Origin: Alnus glutinosa
Taxonomy: Eukaryota; Streptophyta; Magnoliopsida; Fagales; Betulaceae
Assembly (NCBI RefSeq): GCF_958979055.1
Contig: NC_084896.1
Location: 27,589,501-27,653,500, forward strand
Reading direction: 5' to 3'
DNA: 64,000 bases
Part shown: piece by piece, positions 45,682-59,300 of the stretch
Layout: the number at the start of each line of letters is the position of its first letter
How positions within the stretch are numbered: position 1 is the stretch's first letter
Translations under genes and position numbers: made by a program
Notes under the pieces: generated by a model
The model's input: only the letters and a program-made list of their open reading frames with translations
The model's database searches: none
Told to the model about the DNA's origin: nothing

Positions 45682-46528
45682 TCAAAATTCCATTATTGTT
45701 GAGGTCAGGTTGAGCAAAGGTTCCAGTGCACTTGGAGCAAACTTCCGAGCAAAGAGATAACAAACAGATGTCATCTCAGAATTATATCGACAAAGTGTGC
45801 CGTTATTCCTTATGGTTTGTATCAAATCTTTTGTAATATTTGCCTTTTCATACGTTGCCGGGTGAGGACCCCCCTTTGACCAATCGACCCAAGTCGTAGT
45901 CCGATTTGAATTCTGCGAACCATGGAACATGTTCAGGTAAGTTGGAATATAATGTTCATCTGGGTAGCAAGCAGGTAGACAGTGTTTCCTGAAGATGGTG
46001 TAGTACATGGTGTCCGCAACTATATTAACAGCCAGTGTGCGGTGAAGTTCAAACCATTGAGACCCTTTCCGCCAGTGACGGAGCTTTATATAGGGAAGCA
46101 TGTGGCGACTGTAGCGACCACGTCCATATCGGGAAGGGTCATCATATGACTCAACAAAGCTGTGTACAGAACCAGTAAGATATTTGTAGACAGTTGGGAA
46201 GTTATAGACCGGGATGCAGCTCTCAGAAAGAAGAACAAATCGCTCATTTGAAAAGTCAAGCAGGGCATTGGCTAGAAGGCGTCTCTCAGCATCAGATAGT
46301 GTTGCTGTTCCCCATCTAACATTCTGAAGAAGAACAAAAATGGTTCAGTGGAAAATTCATGCATTTCTTTTAATGAGTACATGTAATTAAAAACTTTGTA
46401 AAGCTTAAATTCTAAATGTCATTAGAGAAGAATATGGCAATTTCTTTTTACTGCTATGTAGAAAAAATATGAAAAGCTTACATATTATTCATTACTTAGT
46501 AGTGAAAATCCATGTTTCCTGTGTGCAG

Positions 46529-46587
<59 letters not shown>

Positions 46588-49486
46588 TTGCCTACATAAA
46601 AGATGAAGAAATCTCTTTTTAATGCTCACTTCAATGGAAAAAATTTATTAGAAATAGCGACAACATAATGCAGATGACAATGTAATAAAGGTTCCTACCC
46701 TCTATGATGTATAGATAAAAAGGTACTGTCAAGTTGTCCTGAGTTTTCAGTAACATAAGGAGCCTTCTTTTGAGCTATCACCAACCATCAGATTTGGAGT
46801 CTCAATGGAATAGTATATACTATGATCCAAGATAAAAATGCATGTTATCTACAAAGGACTTTCTAAGTAATATCATATAAAGCAATGTCAAGTGGGGAAA
46901 AAATTCAGTCGTAACCCCAATGATCATTATTATGCCTTTACCGACTCGTGTCACCAACTCTCGTCATTGCATTGTGTCCTCTATCCATCATCCATCATCC
47001 TCAACTCTCATTCAATATTCTTTTATAGAGAGTATACTTCATTATTAGAGAGAGAAAAACAAAGGACAAGGCTCATACAACCTCTTTTCTGTTTAAAATT
47101 TGAATCCTTTACTACAGAAAAGCAACATTTGTTGCCATATCCAGCATTTGACTGGTGTTTGCCACATGTTGGCAATGTGTAATTTGTTAAATCTTGGCAA
47201 CATCAAGGTATGTCCAAGCATGTTGTGTAAGTTTCACGTACAAATTTGGGGCTTGTTTGCTAATGATGTTTAGGATTGCCTTTTGCTTTTTAGCAAAAAA
47301 AAAAAAAAACCAAAGCATTAACAAACAATTCAACACACAAACACTCAAAATTACTTTCAATTTTATGTCTTATTACAATCAAAAGGCAAAAACCACATTC
47401 TTAAAAGCATTAGCAAACGAGCCCTTGATGTCCAACACAAAAGTATATGTGCTTTAGAATTCTCCAAGCTACATGGTAATTAGGCTGTCACCAAGCCTAC
47501 TAAACTGCTTACTACATACCTTAGTTCCTAGGTATCCAATGGTAGCAGGCACGCTATGGAACACAAAGCTGATGTCCGGGCAACAAGTGTTGGTCCAAGT
47601 GATTGCCTACTCCATCGTTGATTAAAGCTAGCGTGGGTGGTTCAGCAAGCTGGACAAGTCACAAAGCAATATATAAAATAAAACATATACCAACTCCAAA
47701 ATGAAAAAGATGATCCACAATTAACCAATCCGATCATCTTAACTTCTTTTTCTCTTGGTTCTTGGTTGGATCCAATAATTAGTAGTTCCTGAGAATCATT
47801 ACTTTTATCAGGAATAATAATTTAAAAACACGTCTTAGTTTCCCTTTTCAATCTTCTGAGACAAGAAATGAAAACGGTAAGGTCCAACTGCTTTGCAGCT
47901 TAAGAGTACCAATTCAAACTTCTGGTTTCTGCGGTGCACTCGGTTTCAATCTCAACCCAAGCACTTCAAGCAAAATCATCCAATCAGCACATCATTTCCT
48001 TGGTAGCTTAACTTTCTATGCCGCATTTCCAGCAAAATTATCCACTACACTTCTAGTTTCTCCAATGCACTCAGTTTATAGCTACTACAGTTTTTAAAGA
48101 ATAATAATAATAACAGGATTGATGGAAACTCAACCAACACACAACTTCAGAACCAGATTCCCAACTTCAGCCTTCATTGAACAGCATCCTCCTCAGTCAA
48201 ACAATTAATATCAATAACTAACCCTAGGCACCAAAAGTGGTTAATTTGAGGCATCCTATTTGCTTCAAAATAAGCCATTGCTAACCAACATTCCTCTGTC
48301 TTATAAGACTGAGTTCGTTACTTTAAATCGGTCCATCACTAATGCATTCATCCTTTACCAACAAACTTAAAGTTTCTGACCAACTAATAACAGTGAAACA
48401 CAACTTTTGTTTTTCAAGTGACAGTAGGAAAGATGATAATTATCAATTAAATATGAGCTTGATAGTAATTTTAAGTACCCCTAGATTTGCATCAGGCTTC
48501 AAGGCCATATATAACCTTCCCTGCAATGTTTCATGTGAATTACTGGAAAAAGTTTTTTCCATTCAGAAGCACACAAACATACTTCATATTTCCCTGATCC
48601 ATCCTCAACAGACTTGTTGATCTCCCAAGTAAGAAATCCAAAGAACCATCCATATCCATTCCAAAATATAAATTTTCATTCCAAAGTGACTTCAACATTT
48701 CTTTTCCCTCCCCTTATCTAAGCAAGCAACTTCATTCCCCACAAGTTCTATGTGAAACTACTACAAACTCACCGAAAAAAGAAGAGAAATAACACACAAT
48801 AATTGTTAAATCATCATTTATCTCAAACAATAAAAAATTATAAATTTAATTAATATTCTAATACTTCCTTTCGCTATAATATCTTACAAAAGCTTAAGTT
48901 GATAAAAGATTATAAATTTAAACACTTAATTAATATTCTAAGTCGATACCTGACTCGGGATTTGACGCCCGTAAAAGGGTGAGTCTCTCGACACATTGAG
49001 CACGTATCCCGGAGGGGCGTGAACATAGATAGAGAACAACTCTCCACCACGCCCTCCTGTGAAGAATCTCTCCCACAAAGGCAACATCGGCAGAGGGCCT
49101 CTCGTCAAGAACATGAACGCCACCTTCGGCACTCTCGTCTTGTAGGGATACTCCTTTTTCCTGAACACCATCGACGCCCTCCACAAGAGCTCGTCATCGG
49201 ACATTCCATGAGTCACATTGCTCGGCTTGAGAAACGCCTCCATGCTCATACAGTCCACGGGCTTCTCGCACGCCTTCACCACTGTGGTGGCGGCGGCGCA
49301 ATTGGAGTAGAGCTCGGCGTGCGAGACGAAGTAGTGGCGGTCGATGCGCGACGTGGTGGCGAGGCCGATCACGACGCCGGCGACGAAAACCAATAGAAAT
49401 GAGAGGATTTGGACCATTTTTGACAGACCCGTATGCTTCTCTACGGTTTCTTCTCTGTCTCCAATCCTACTGCTAGGCCGACGCAT
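45682..49486 (-). CDS. Core-2/I-branching beta-1,6-N-acetylglucosaminyltransferase family protein (GT14, DUF266 type)
   Basis: Two exons, 49486-48950 and 46323-45682. They join in frame (..YGRQIPSQ | NVRWGTATLSDAERRL..), giving 392 aa. Residues 27-46 (ILSFLLVFVAGVVIGLATTS) form a type II signal anchor. The lumenal GT14 domain shows KVAFMFLTRGPLPMLPLWERF, LSESCIPVYNFPTVY, YIKLRHWRKGSQWFELHR and CYPDEHYIPTYLNMF. The C-terminus carries SVCYLFARKFAPSALEPLL. It closely resembles the protein I recall as At1g10280. Plant members are Golgi enzymes thought to act on cell-wall glycans, such as arabinogalactan proteins; BC10 of rice is a relative. The exact donor and acceptor are not determined for this subgroup. 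The 2.6-kb intron holds simple repeats and a MITE. Confidence 0.92.
46529..46584. repeat. Compound (GT)n(GA)n microsatellite in GT14 intron
   Basis: About 12 GT units are followed by about 16 GA units. Confidence 0.95.
47249..47424. mobile_element. Small MITE in GT14 intron
   Basis: Inverted ends are GGGCTTGTTTGCTAATGATG and, from the right, GGGCTCGTTTGCTAATGCTT. Inner parts GGATTGCCTTTTGCTTTTTA and GGTTTTTGCCTTTTGATTG pair partly. It has the GGGC-YGTTTG type of end common among plant MITEs. The target duplication is uncertain (TTG on both sides at most). Confidence 0.65.
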
Positions 49487-52400
49487 TGGGTCAGTTCAAA
49501 ATCCAATTTTCAATTCCAAATTCCAAAATTTGAAATTCCTCTGTTTCTCTCTCTGTTTACAGAGCTATTTGAATTCCAGCTTCTCTGGAAACTAATTGAA
49601 TTCTTGTAGCTTCTATGAAAGCTATTTGAATCCTTGAAAAAGCTTTTTGGATTGAAGTCCAACTTCTTTAAAAGCTAATTGGATCTTAAAAACCCAAAAA
49701 AAGAAAAAAAAGAATTTCACGTTCTTGAAAATGGTGATTGTATTGAGGTAGTTGGTTAATCAAGAACGGACTGTGAATTGCGAAGCAGAAAATTCTGATC
49801 CATTAGACTTTCAAAAACAGTTAGAATAATCAAGAAAATTGGGATTAAAAAAAAAATTAGTGAAAACCAATTAAACTCGACGACGAGAGAGAGAGAGAGA
49901 GAGAGACAACGAAATCGAATCGCCTTGATGAACCGAAATACGAATTGTTCGGAATATTTGATGGGATTGGAGGTTTGAACAGTGTGTGAGCAGTGGGGAT
50001 TTTTAGATCAGCGAGAATGGAAGGACGAAACGTTTCGAAGATGCTGTGGCGGATTGGACTCGAAACGCGTATCGGACGCGAGAGAGAGAGTGTGCCAGAG
50101 TGGGGTAGTTGATGATGTTGATAGAAAACAAAGTGGGAGATTTGGAGAGAGAAAGCGAGAGTGAGTTTGAGAATAATTATGAAAGAAGAATCTCTGACAC
50201 ATCTAAATTCTAAATTAATAATGTTTCCACATACATTTTTTATATAATAATTATATTATTAATAATGTTTTAAGGATTAATATTATTTCAACCTTATTAT
50301 ATTTAGGAGTCTTGTTTGTTGACTCTTTCGGTTGAGGAGATGAACCTATTGAGAAAGTTTGTCGTGACTATAATATAATATACGTTTAAATATCATTCCA
50401 CTTAAAAGTCTAAGTTCATGAGTTTAAGATTGATTATATTATATTAACGATTCACACTTATGATATATTTTTAACGTGCAACCGGTTGTTGGCTCACCAT
50501 TGTTGTATTACATTGGGAAGCTTATGTTATCCATGAATAAGGCTCACACTTATGACTTGATTATGATTGATTATGGCATCCATGGATAAGGTGCCTCGCC
50601 ATAGCTCAATTAAGCTCAATGAGGTTGATTTGGCTTCTGTGGGTTGAATCAAGACTAAAAGAGTGTCTAAATAAGGTTGTTTGTGTTTTAAAAAACAAAA
50701 AAGAAGAAGAAGAAAGAGGATTAGGGGATCCCTTGCAGCCATTATTGACTTTAAGAAATTAGGATTAAGTGATTCACAATTTCCTTTGCCTCTTTTCTCA
50801 TTCAATTTCAAGCATCAATCAGAATATTAAGATTGTGAAGACATCAGTGAAGGAGACATGTATAGATTTTCAGAAGAAACAATACGAATGATGAAAGCAA
50901 AGGATTACTAGGGTTGATGATGACACAAAATACAATTTTTCTTCTTCACGTGTTGAGTTTCACTTATTGAATGAGAGTTTAAACACAAACATGAGAAAGA
51001 GTGTGAGAATATTAATTTAAATAATTAAATCAACTATTTCTTATCAAATTAATTAAGCTTTTAGAATAACTAGTGATTTAACAAAAATAATCTACCGGTC
51101 ATATATGAAAATGAAAGTCATACTAGGGCAAGTTAATGAAACATATACACACACACACACAACTGTAAGCATTTGTAGTAGTCTCACCAAATTTTACTAG
51201 CCAAAATAGTTAAAATTTATTTTTCTTTATTCTGGTGAGTAGAATTTGAATTGAAAAAACCTACCCAAATATGTTTTTAAAGAATACTAAAAAATAAAAT
51301 GTTACCCAAACATGCCCTTTTCAATTCCACAAAACCTGTTGGAAAATATGAACACGAAATTTGTACGGCACTGGATGTCTAAAGTGTGGAAATATTGTAA
51401 TTTAAGAGAGAGAAAAAAAAAAGACATAAATGACCAAATTTTTATAGTTTTTTAATAATTTGGTGAGTAAATAGTACTCAATATTGTTGGTGAGTACTGT
51501 TCACTCACCAATTTTTTTTGGTTATAGTAGTGGAGTTGGGAGTGATTTTCGCAAATTGCCTCACCAAAATAGGTTTTTAGCTATTTTAATGAAGCTGTTA
51601 AGAATGCTCCATTGCATATGTATAAATAGGCGATATAATAGTTATAGGTATGTTTGTTAATGTGTTTTAGACATATTTTTGTTTTCAATTAGAAAAAAAA
51701 AATTATGATATGAAATAAATGAGAAAATTATTTTAGTGCTCTTATGAGTGTTTTGTGTTTGAGTTATTTGTTAATATTTTTATTTTTTAAAATTTAAAAA
51801 AAAAAAAAAAAAACCAGAAATTTTAACAAATGGAGCCTTATAAGTTTTACAATGGCTACTAGTATCGTTGCAACCTCCTCTCTATAAAGTCATTTAATCC
51901 GTTTCTATCATCACATATTTAAGGGTGAATCTGTTAGCAAGTGAATAAACAATGTTTTCTAAGGGTGCTCCCATGATCCTAACCATGTTTCCATAGGGTC
52001 AAATTATTATTTCCTCTTCTTAAAATAAAAATATTAACATAAAAATATAAAACTATTCATAAAAATATAAAAATAGATTTTACTTTTATGTCAAATTAAA
52101 ATACTTTTTTAAACTACAAACAAAAAACACTATCTAAAACACATTAACACCTTGCGCCTTAGTTTTAGAAAATTTAAAGATAGATGTTAATTTAATAAAT
52201 TAATTTAGTAGAATTTTCTCCAATTCAATTTGGAAATAAATATTATTATTATTATTATTTTTTTTTTTTAATGAATAAACAATCTATTGAGCTATGAAGT
52301 CTACATAGAACTATAAGTCTATACCCAAACAACAAAACAAACAAACACGTCACCTTTACAAATACTTTTCAAAGACCAAATTGATAGGACATAGAGATTA

Positions 52401-54231
52401 AGATTGACACGTATCTTATCTCAATAGCAATATTTTTATTTTTATTTTTATTTTTATTTTTTTGAAAAAGAATTGCAGATCATTGGAGGTAGCAGGATGG
52501 CAAAGCAGTCAACATGATTCTTACAGTTTCTGGGCCAACAGCTTATTCATAATTCAATTGCTTTTTCTTCTACCCATATTTTTTTTGTTTTGTTTTGTTT
52601 ATTTTTTATTTTTTATTTATTTTTTTAATTCAAAGTTGGGACTTGAGATTCAAATATTTGAGGTTAATTACATTATAGCATAGGAAGATCAAATGGTAAG
52701 AAACATAGTTAAAAAAGATGCTTAACTATAATCATGATCGCTAAATTACGATTTATCTTAAAAGTTTAAGCCGTTAAAAATATGTAAATTTAATAATTTA
52801 AACAATATTTTAATAATGATGGACCATAATTCCATTGTAAACATTTATCCACATATTGCTTATATCACCAAATATAATTTTTTGTTTTGATTTTTTTAGA
52901 ACTAACTAATACTACTAATTTTTGAACATCACTTAACAAATATAAGATTGAATCCCGTTCAAAAGATTATAGATTTAAAGACAAGTAAAGGTGTTTTGAA
53001 AGATGTTTTGTTTGAAAAAATGTTTTGACGTTATATAAATGTGAAAATTATATGATATAGGTGCTGTTGGATACCCTGATAAAAAAAAAAAAAAATTGTG
53101 AATTATTTTTATGTTTTTAGGAGTGTTTTAAGTTTAGATTATTTGTTAACGTTTTTATTTTGAAAAGAGAAAACAAAGGACAAAAAATAAGAATTTCAAC
53201 AATTGTGATTTACCAAACATTTAATTACGTTTTTTTAAATCAAGAAATGTCAATCCGACAACTTATACCGATATAAACGATTTGTAACCATTTAATTTGT
53301 AATTAATAATTAAGATTGAGAAAATTCTACATAATAAAACTCTAAAATTTTTATAAAAAAAGAAAAAAGAAAAAGAAAAAGAAAAAGAAAGAAGATATTT
53401 TTTGATGTCTTTCTTTTCTCTTTCAACTTTTGAAAATCACCATTAAATCTGTGAAGCCTCTATGTAAAATAAAATATACTTTATAAATTCAACGGTAATT
53501 ATGAAAATGGAAAAGATAGGTAATAAACAAATAATTTATCAATCTCAAAATGGGAGGAATAAGTCCGAGTAAATACCAACATTATGGTAAAAAAAATTAG
53601 TAACTTAGAATTTAATTTAGCACTTAAACCAAATTCATTAAAAAAAAAAAGAAGTTATATTATAAAATATATTAAAATTATAAAAGATATATTGTGGCTA
53701 GCAAAAAAAAGCCCACTTTTTTGTCTTTTTTTTCTTAGTTACGTGATCCAATCCCTCGTCCTCTTGTTCATAAATGGATGCAAAACACACACCTGTCCAG
53801 ACCCCACCGTGTTTTTCGGAGGATGACATGGCAAATCCACCCGAAATCATCCACAAATAAACAATCAAACCCAAACCAAACAAAATGAAAAAGAAAATCC
53901 TTTTTTGTTCATCTGAATTTCTTTTCTTCTCGAAATAGATAAAATAAAGAAATAATTTTGAATTTTTGATGGCCATACATCAATTGTAAAAGCAATGCGT
54001 TTGTTTCACAAAAACAGCAAAAAAACAGGAAAGAAAAGGAGAGATTCACATTCTGTCTGTGTTGTTTGTACAGAAAGGTAGCAAACAAGAGCTTCCCATA
54101 GTTTCCCATTGTCTAGATTTTCCATTGGAGAAGCGAGAGAGGAAATGGGTAATCTCTAGGTGTGGATATAGAGAAAGAGAAGGTCTTTGTTTATTGTTTT
54201 AGTGAATAGCAGAGAAAATCAGAGAGAGAGG
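49487..54231. other. Promoter side shared by GT14 (minus) and CLC-c (plus), intergenic
   Basis: The two genes are divergent and 4.7 kb apart. The GT14 leader and promoter occupy about 49.5-50.2 kb on the minus strand, with a (GA)n run at about 49886-49908. The CLC-c leader is at about 54.0-54.23 kb. Between them is AT-rich DNA with short repeats, a probable MITE at 51.17-51.61 kb and (TTTTA)n-like runs near 52.44 and 52.6 kb. No gene is recognised. Confidence 0.5.
51166..51611. mobile_element. Candidate MITE with imperfect inverted ends
   Basis: On the left, GTAGTCTCACCAAATTTTAC and GCCAAAATAGTTAAAA. On the right, read inward, GCATTCTTAACAGCTTC, ATTAAAATAGCTAAAAACC and TATTTTGGTGAGGCAA. The inner part also repeats GGTGAGTA/TACTCACC inversely. 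Ends are approximate. Confidence 0.4.
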
Positions 54232-56238
54232 ATGGGTGGGGAGGAGAATGACATGGAGATAGAGGGGGGGATGGGGATGGGGATGGAGAGGGAGAGATCA
54301 GGTGCATCGTCATCGTCGTCGTCGTTGTCGGTGAGAGAACCGCTTCTTCTGAGCAGGAGGATCACCAACAACACCTCTCAGCTCGCCATTGTTGGTGCCA
54401 ATGTCTGCCCCATTGAGAGCCTCGACTACGAGTACGATCACACTCTTCCTCAGCGCCTCAAAACCTCTTCTGCTTTATCATCTTCATTATATTATTAGTA
54501 TTATAATTGTGATTCTAGGCAGCCTCTGTTTGGTTCCCCAGAAAATGGAGGGACCTTTTGATTGGTTACTTTGCCTGAACTACTATTACATAGGATGTGG
54601 TTTATTTGTTTATTATGGACGAAGATGCTTTAGAATTTTTAAGGTATTCTTACCATTAAGATTTTTATCATATTCTAACAAATGTTTTTAAATTAAATGG
54701 TTGATAATGATTGAAGTATTTCTGTACAAGCATTTACCACTTTTTCCAATTTAACATTATATTGATATTATTATATTTTAGCATGTCTTTCGGGTATGTT
54801 TGATAATGGTTTTGGAAAGGGTATTTTGGTTTGGTTTGCAAAAATATTTTGACTTGATATAAAGGTGGGGATGGTAGTGTTTCTGTTCATAGAACTCGGA
54901 CTATGCTACAGCTCTATCTAGGACTATGCATTTTGATATAAATCATGCTTGTTAACTATTATACATGTTCTCTCTGTTTATTTGCAATTCACAGGATTAT
55001 CGAGAATGATCTTTTTAAACAGGATTGGAGATCTAGAACAAAAACCGAGATATTTCAATATATTTTCTTGAAATGGACACTCGCACTCCTTATTGGTTTA
55101 AGTACAGGGCTTGTTGGCTTGTTCAATAACCTTGCTGTTGAGAATATAGCCGGTTTCAAACTTCTGCTCACGAACAACTTCATGCTTAAGGATAAGTAAG
55201 TCTACCTGCCATCACCTGAATAATATCGGAGTTTCTTACAGCAATCATGCCTTTATCTAATTTACCAAATGCTTCAATTTTTATATTTTATTTTTGCTGG
55301 AGGTGCTCTTATTTTCAATTTATTGTTTGCTTGGAATAAAGTATCAGCAGTATTCCTGTAAGCCGTAACCTGATATTTATATTCCCGCGATGCTAAATTC
55401 TTTATTGTCAGGCTTAAAGATTTGAAACTCCATGTACTTTTAACACCTATTCTAACATCCCTCTGAACCAGTGCCCTCTTTTTTGTTTTACTTTTTAGTG
55501 GTGTATTTATGTGGTTAATTGCATACCTCATGCATACTGGGCTAGCGGTCTTGAAGTATGTATTTAGAATCTCATTATTTAAAAGGGAAGGACACATTCA
55601 GGATGCTTTTTCACCCGTTTCTTTGCACTACCCCCTGATGTTGTTGGTTTTTGAGTGCATGCTTAGCGCTGACCATGTTGCAACACCAAGATGGAAGTTT
55701 AGAATTACTACTGGAATCCAGTAATGAAGAATACAATTTCCCTTTGCTTTATTTCTTTCTTTTGGAGGTATTATTTTATTTTATTTTATTTTTTCCTTAG
55801 TGCTATTGAAAGTACTTGGAAGTAGTGTATTTTGGTAGTTCCATTAGTGTATTATGTCTTGTCATTGCAGGAATTTCATATGCTATAGATGTTAAACTTT
55901 TAAGGTACTTGGAAGTACCCTTATGTTATACCTGTAAAACTTTTAGTAACTGTGACGTGATCTTAACTCCAGTGCAGGTATTATCAGGCATTTGGAGCAT
56001 ATGCTGGTTGTAACATGGTTTTGGCCATTGCTGCTTCTGTGCTCTGTGCGTATATTGCTCCTGCAGCAGCAGGCTCTGGCATACCTGAGGTGAAAGCTTA
56101 CCTCAATGGTATAGATGCTCATTCTATATTGGCTCCAAGCACCCTCTTTGTAAAGGTGAGTAACAAACTAAAACTCCTCTCTCTCTCTCTCTCTCCCTCT
56201 CTCTCTCTCTCCCTCCCTCCCTCCCTCCCTCCCTCCCT

Positions 56239-56335
<97 letters not shown>

Positions 56336-59300
56336 CTGTCAGTTTGGGTGTTAGTATGTGTGTAAGATCAGAAACTTCATGGGAATGTATTGCATTTTCA
56401 TACAAATAGAACAATTTTCCTGGAGGGATATGGAAGTCTTTAACTCTTCTATAACTACTTTTTAGGCAATGAAAAATCAGGAAATTCGCGCACTACTATT
56501 GACGCTTGCAATATTTCTGAGGAGTCTACCAAGGTGTACATTGTGAAAAATAGGAGGCTCCCCCGATCCCCTGGGACCGTTGGTTTTTCATTACTTTTTC
56601 TCTTTATTTATAAGTAGCCCACCGCCAGTCTGGCCGTCCTAAAACTTGCTTCAACAAGGATGTTTAGCACACCTTATTAACAAAAATGTATGGACATTTT
56701 TTTCCTTTAGAAGAAAATAAACTTTTCCAAAGCCAAGAGAAGGTGGATTCCCACCTCTCTAGAAGTGAATCCACATTCCCAACAAAAGGGAGGGGGGAAT
56801 CCAAAAATCCACGGGCATCTGGATTCCTTTTACTTAAATGCAACCAAACAGGATAATCATTTAAAATTCTCAAGAATCCTAAATGTTACCCCCACCCAAA
56901 CACCACATAGCAGGAATGCTGGAAAGAGATAAGCAAGATTTTTCTAATACCATTGGCTGGTAGACATAGGAACAAATGCAAATAATATATATACATGCAA
57001 GAGTTTCAATCCTAATCAATATATATTGAAAATGATTATAAACAATGAGGTTCCCTATCTCTATCTCGCTCCCTCTCTGTCTCAAACACATGAAAATGTG
57101 GTAGCTGATTTAGCTAACTAAAGCAAGAAAAGTTACTTTACTCTCTTTTTACTTGGTGTTTGTAGACAATCATGCAACTTAATACTAGCCCTTGGGTGGA
57201 TATTGAATTTGCATTGAATGCATTCTAGGGACACATCGTCAAAAGGCTTACCACAAGCATCACATAGAGGTGAGTGCTTAGTCTTTTGGACAATAGTGAG
57301 AGGATGATCGTGATCTTTTTGTGTAAATTCTTCCTAACTTAATGCATTGAGTCTCCCCAACAACACATCCAGGATGAGCAAAAAAGTCGCATTTTACACA
57401 GTAATAGAACCGGTGATTTGGATTTCTTTCTTCTTCACAAGAAGAAGAAGAACAGAATTTTCTAATGTATTTGGTAGCTTTTGATGAATAATATTGTTGA
57501 CATGGTTTTATCGGCTTCTCTCGAGCTTCTTCTTCTTCTCTCTGGCTTATGTTCTCTTCTCTTCTTGGCTTCTTTCTTTCTTTCTTTCTTTCTTTCTTTC
57601 AGCTTCTGATTTCTTTAGTGCTTTCAGTTCTTTGTTATGTGGTAGATACTAGAGATCTTTCCTTTCATTCAATCGGATGTTCTAAATGTTGTCACTATAA
57701 AAATTAGTTCTAATTCTCTTACCCTGTTCCTTTCTTCTTACCCCAAAGGTGGAAAAAAAAAAACTCCAAACCTGAAACCAAAATTGGAAGGTAAGATAAA
57801 TTTAAAGCCTTTATTATTTTCTGCACCAATCAAATGTGAAGTTATCGTGTACTAAAGGTGTCCAAGATTGTGTGCATCTACCAATTTGGAAGTTATTTTG
57901 AGAGTAAGTTTTTTTTAATTAAACCATCAAAATGTGGCAGATTTTTGGTTCCATTTTTGGAGTTGCTGCTGGATTTGTTGTGGGTAAGGAAGGACCTATG
58001 GTACACACTGGTGCCTGTGTAGCCTCTTTACTTGGACAGGGTGGTTCTCGCAAGTATCGGTTGACTTGGAAATGGCTTAGATACTTCAAAAATGATCGTG
58101 ACCGGCGGGATTTGATCACCTGTGGTGCTGCTGCTGGCGTAGCAGCTGCCTTCCGTGCCCCAGTTGGTGGGGTTCTCTTTGCACTGGAAGAAGCAGCTTC
58201 ATGGTCTCTCTTTTTCTCTCTGTTTGGTGTTATGTTAGCAACTGCTAGATTTTCACAAGGAGCTGTTTTAGACATAACAAAATTATTAGATTGCTTAAAC
58301 AAGTTTTCTTGGTGGAAGAACACATACAGATATAAATTGAAAAGCTGCCAGCTTAAAGCTTTGGAAGGAAAAAAAATCTGACGAAAGAAAACCATGTGCG
58401 ATAGCCACCTCATATTATACTCAAGTTTCTTTGGTTTTTCAGTTTTTATTTTGCTATTCCATTGAGAGTCATGCAGCTTAATTTGATATGCATATCTGTT
58501 TTTTAACGTATCGAAAAAGATATGCATGTTTCTTTGTCCTGTGATTTCATTTGGTGTACAACATAAACAGAGATTTGTTAGAGAGAAAAAAATGAAAATA
58601 GAATAGGTTGGAGACTTTTTTTATATATCGGATGCTTGTGAACCTTGTTACAATTGTCCATAACTCATTTGGACTTAATGAGCTAATTTTATCTCTCATG
58701 AAACCTGGGAAAACTTTTAGCATTTCTGCAGGCAGGCATCCTACTTTTTAGCAATTCCAATAACTTAATGCTAAAAGTTTAGTTTAATATTTAATCTGGT
58801 TGATGTAAGTTCGCTGATTCTCTTGGAATTATGGTATAAGCATAGACCTTGTCCCCTTGGGTCCTTGAGGTTCTCATCTCCTTTCTTTCTCAAGTTAATT
58901 AGTGTCTTCTATTTGACTTTTAGGTGGAGGAGTGCTCTCCTTTGGAGGACATTTTTTACTACAGCTGTAGTAGCAGTAGTTCTGAGGGTTTTCATGGTAT
59001 TTTGCCGGAGTGGAAAATGTGGACTATTTGGGGAAGGAGGCCTGATCATGTTTGATGTCAATTCAGCAAAGCCCACTTACAGCATCCCAGATCTACTGGC
59101 AGTGATATTCCTTGGAGTTATTGGAGGCATTTTCGGGAGCCTTTACAATTATCTTGTTGACAAGGTCCTTCGCAGTTATAGCATCATCAACGAGTATGCC
59201 CTAGAAATTCCCTTTATATTTATAAGTATACCAATGGGTTATATTTGTCTCTCTACTATCTTTGATATCACGCACAACACAACCACATACATATAGTTAC

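Noticed and set aside
58204-58381. Extension of CLC-c exon 4 as an alternative coding end
   Set aside because: The family continues W-W-R from the next exon at 58924; the extension is intron.
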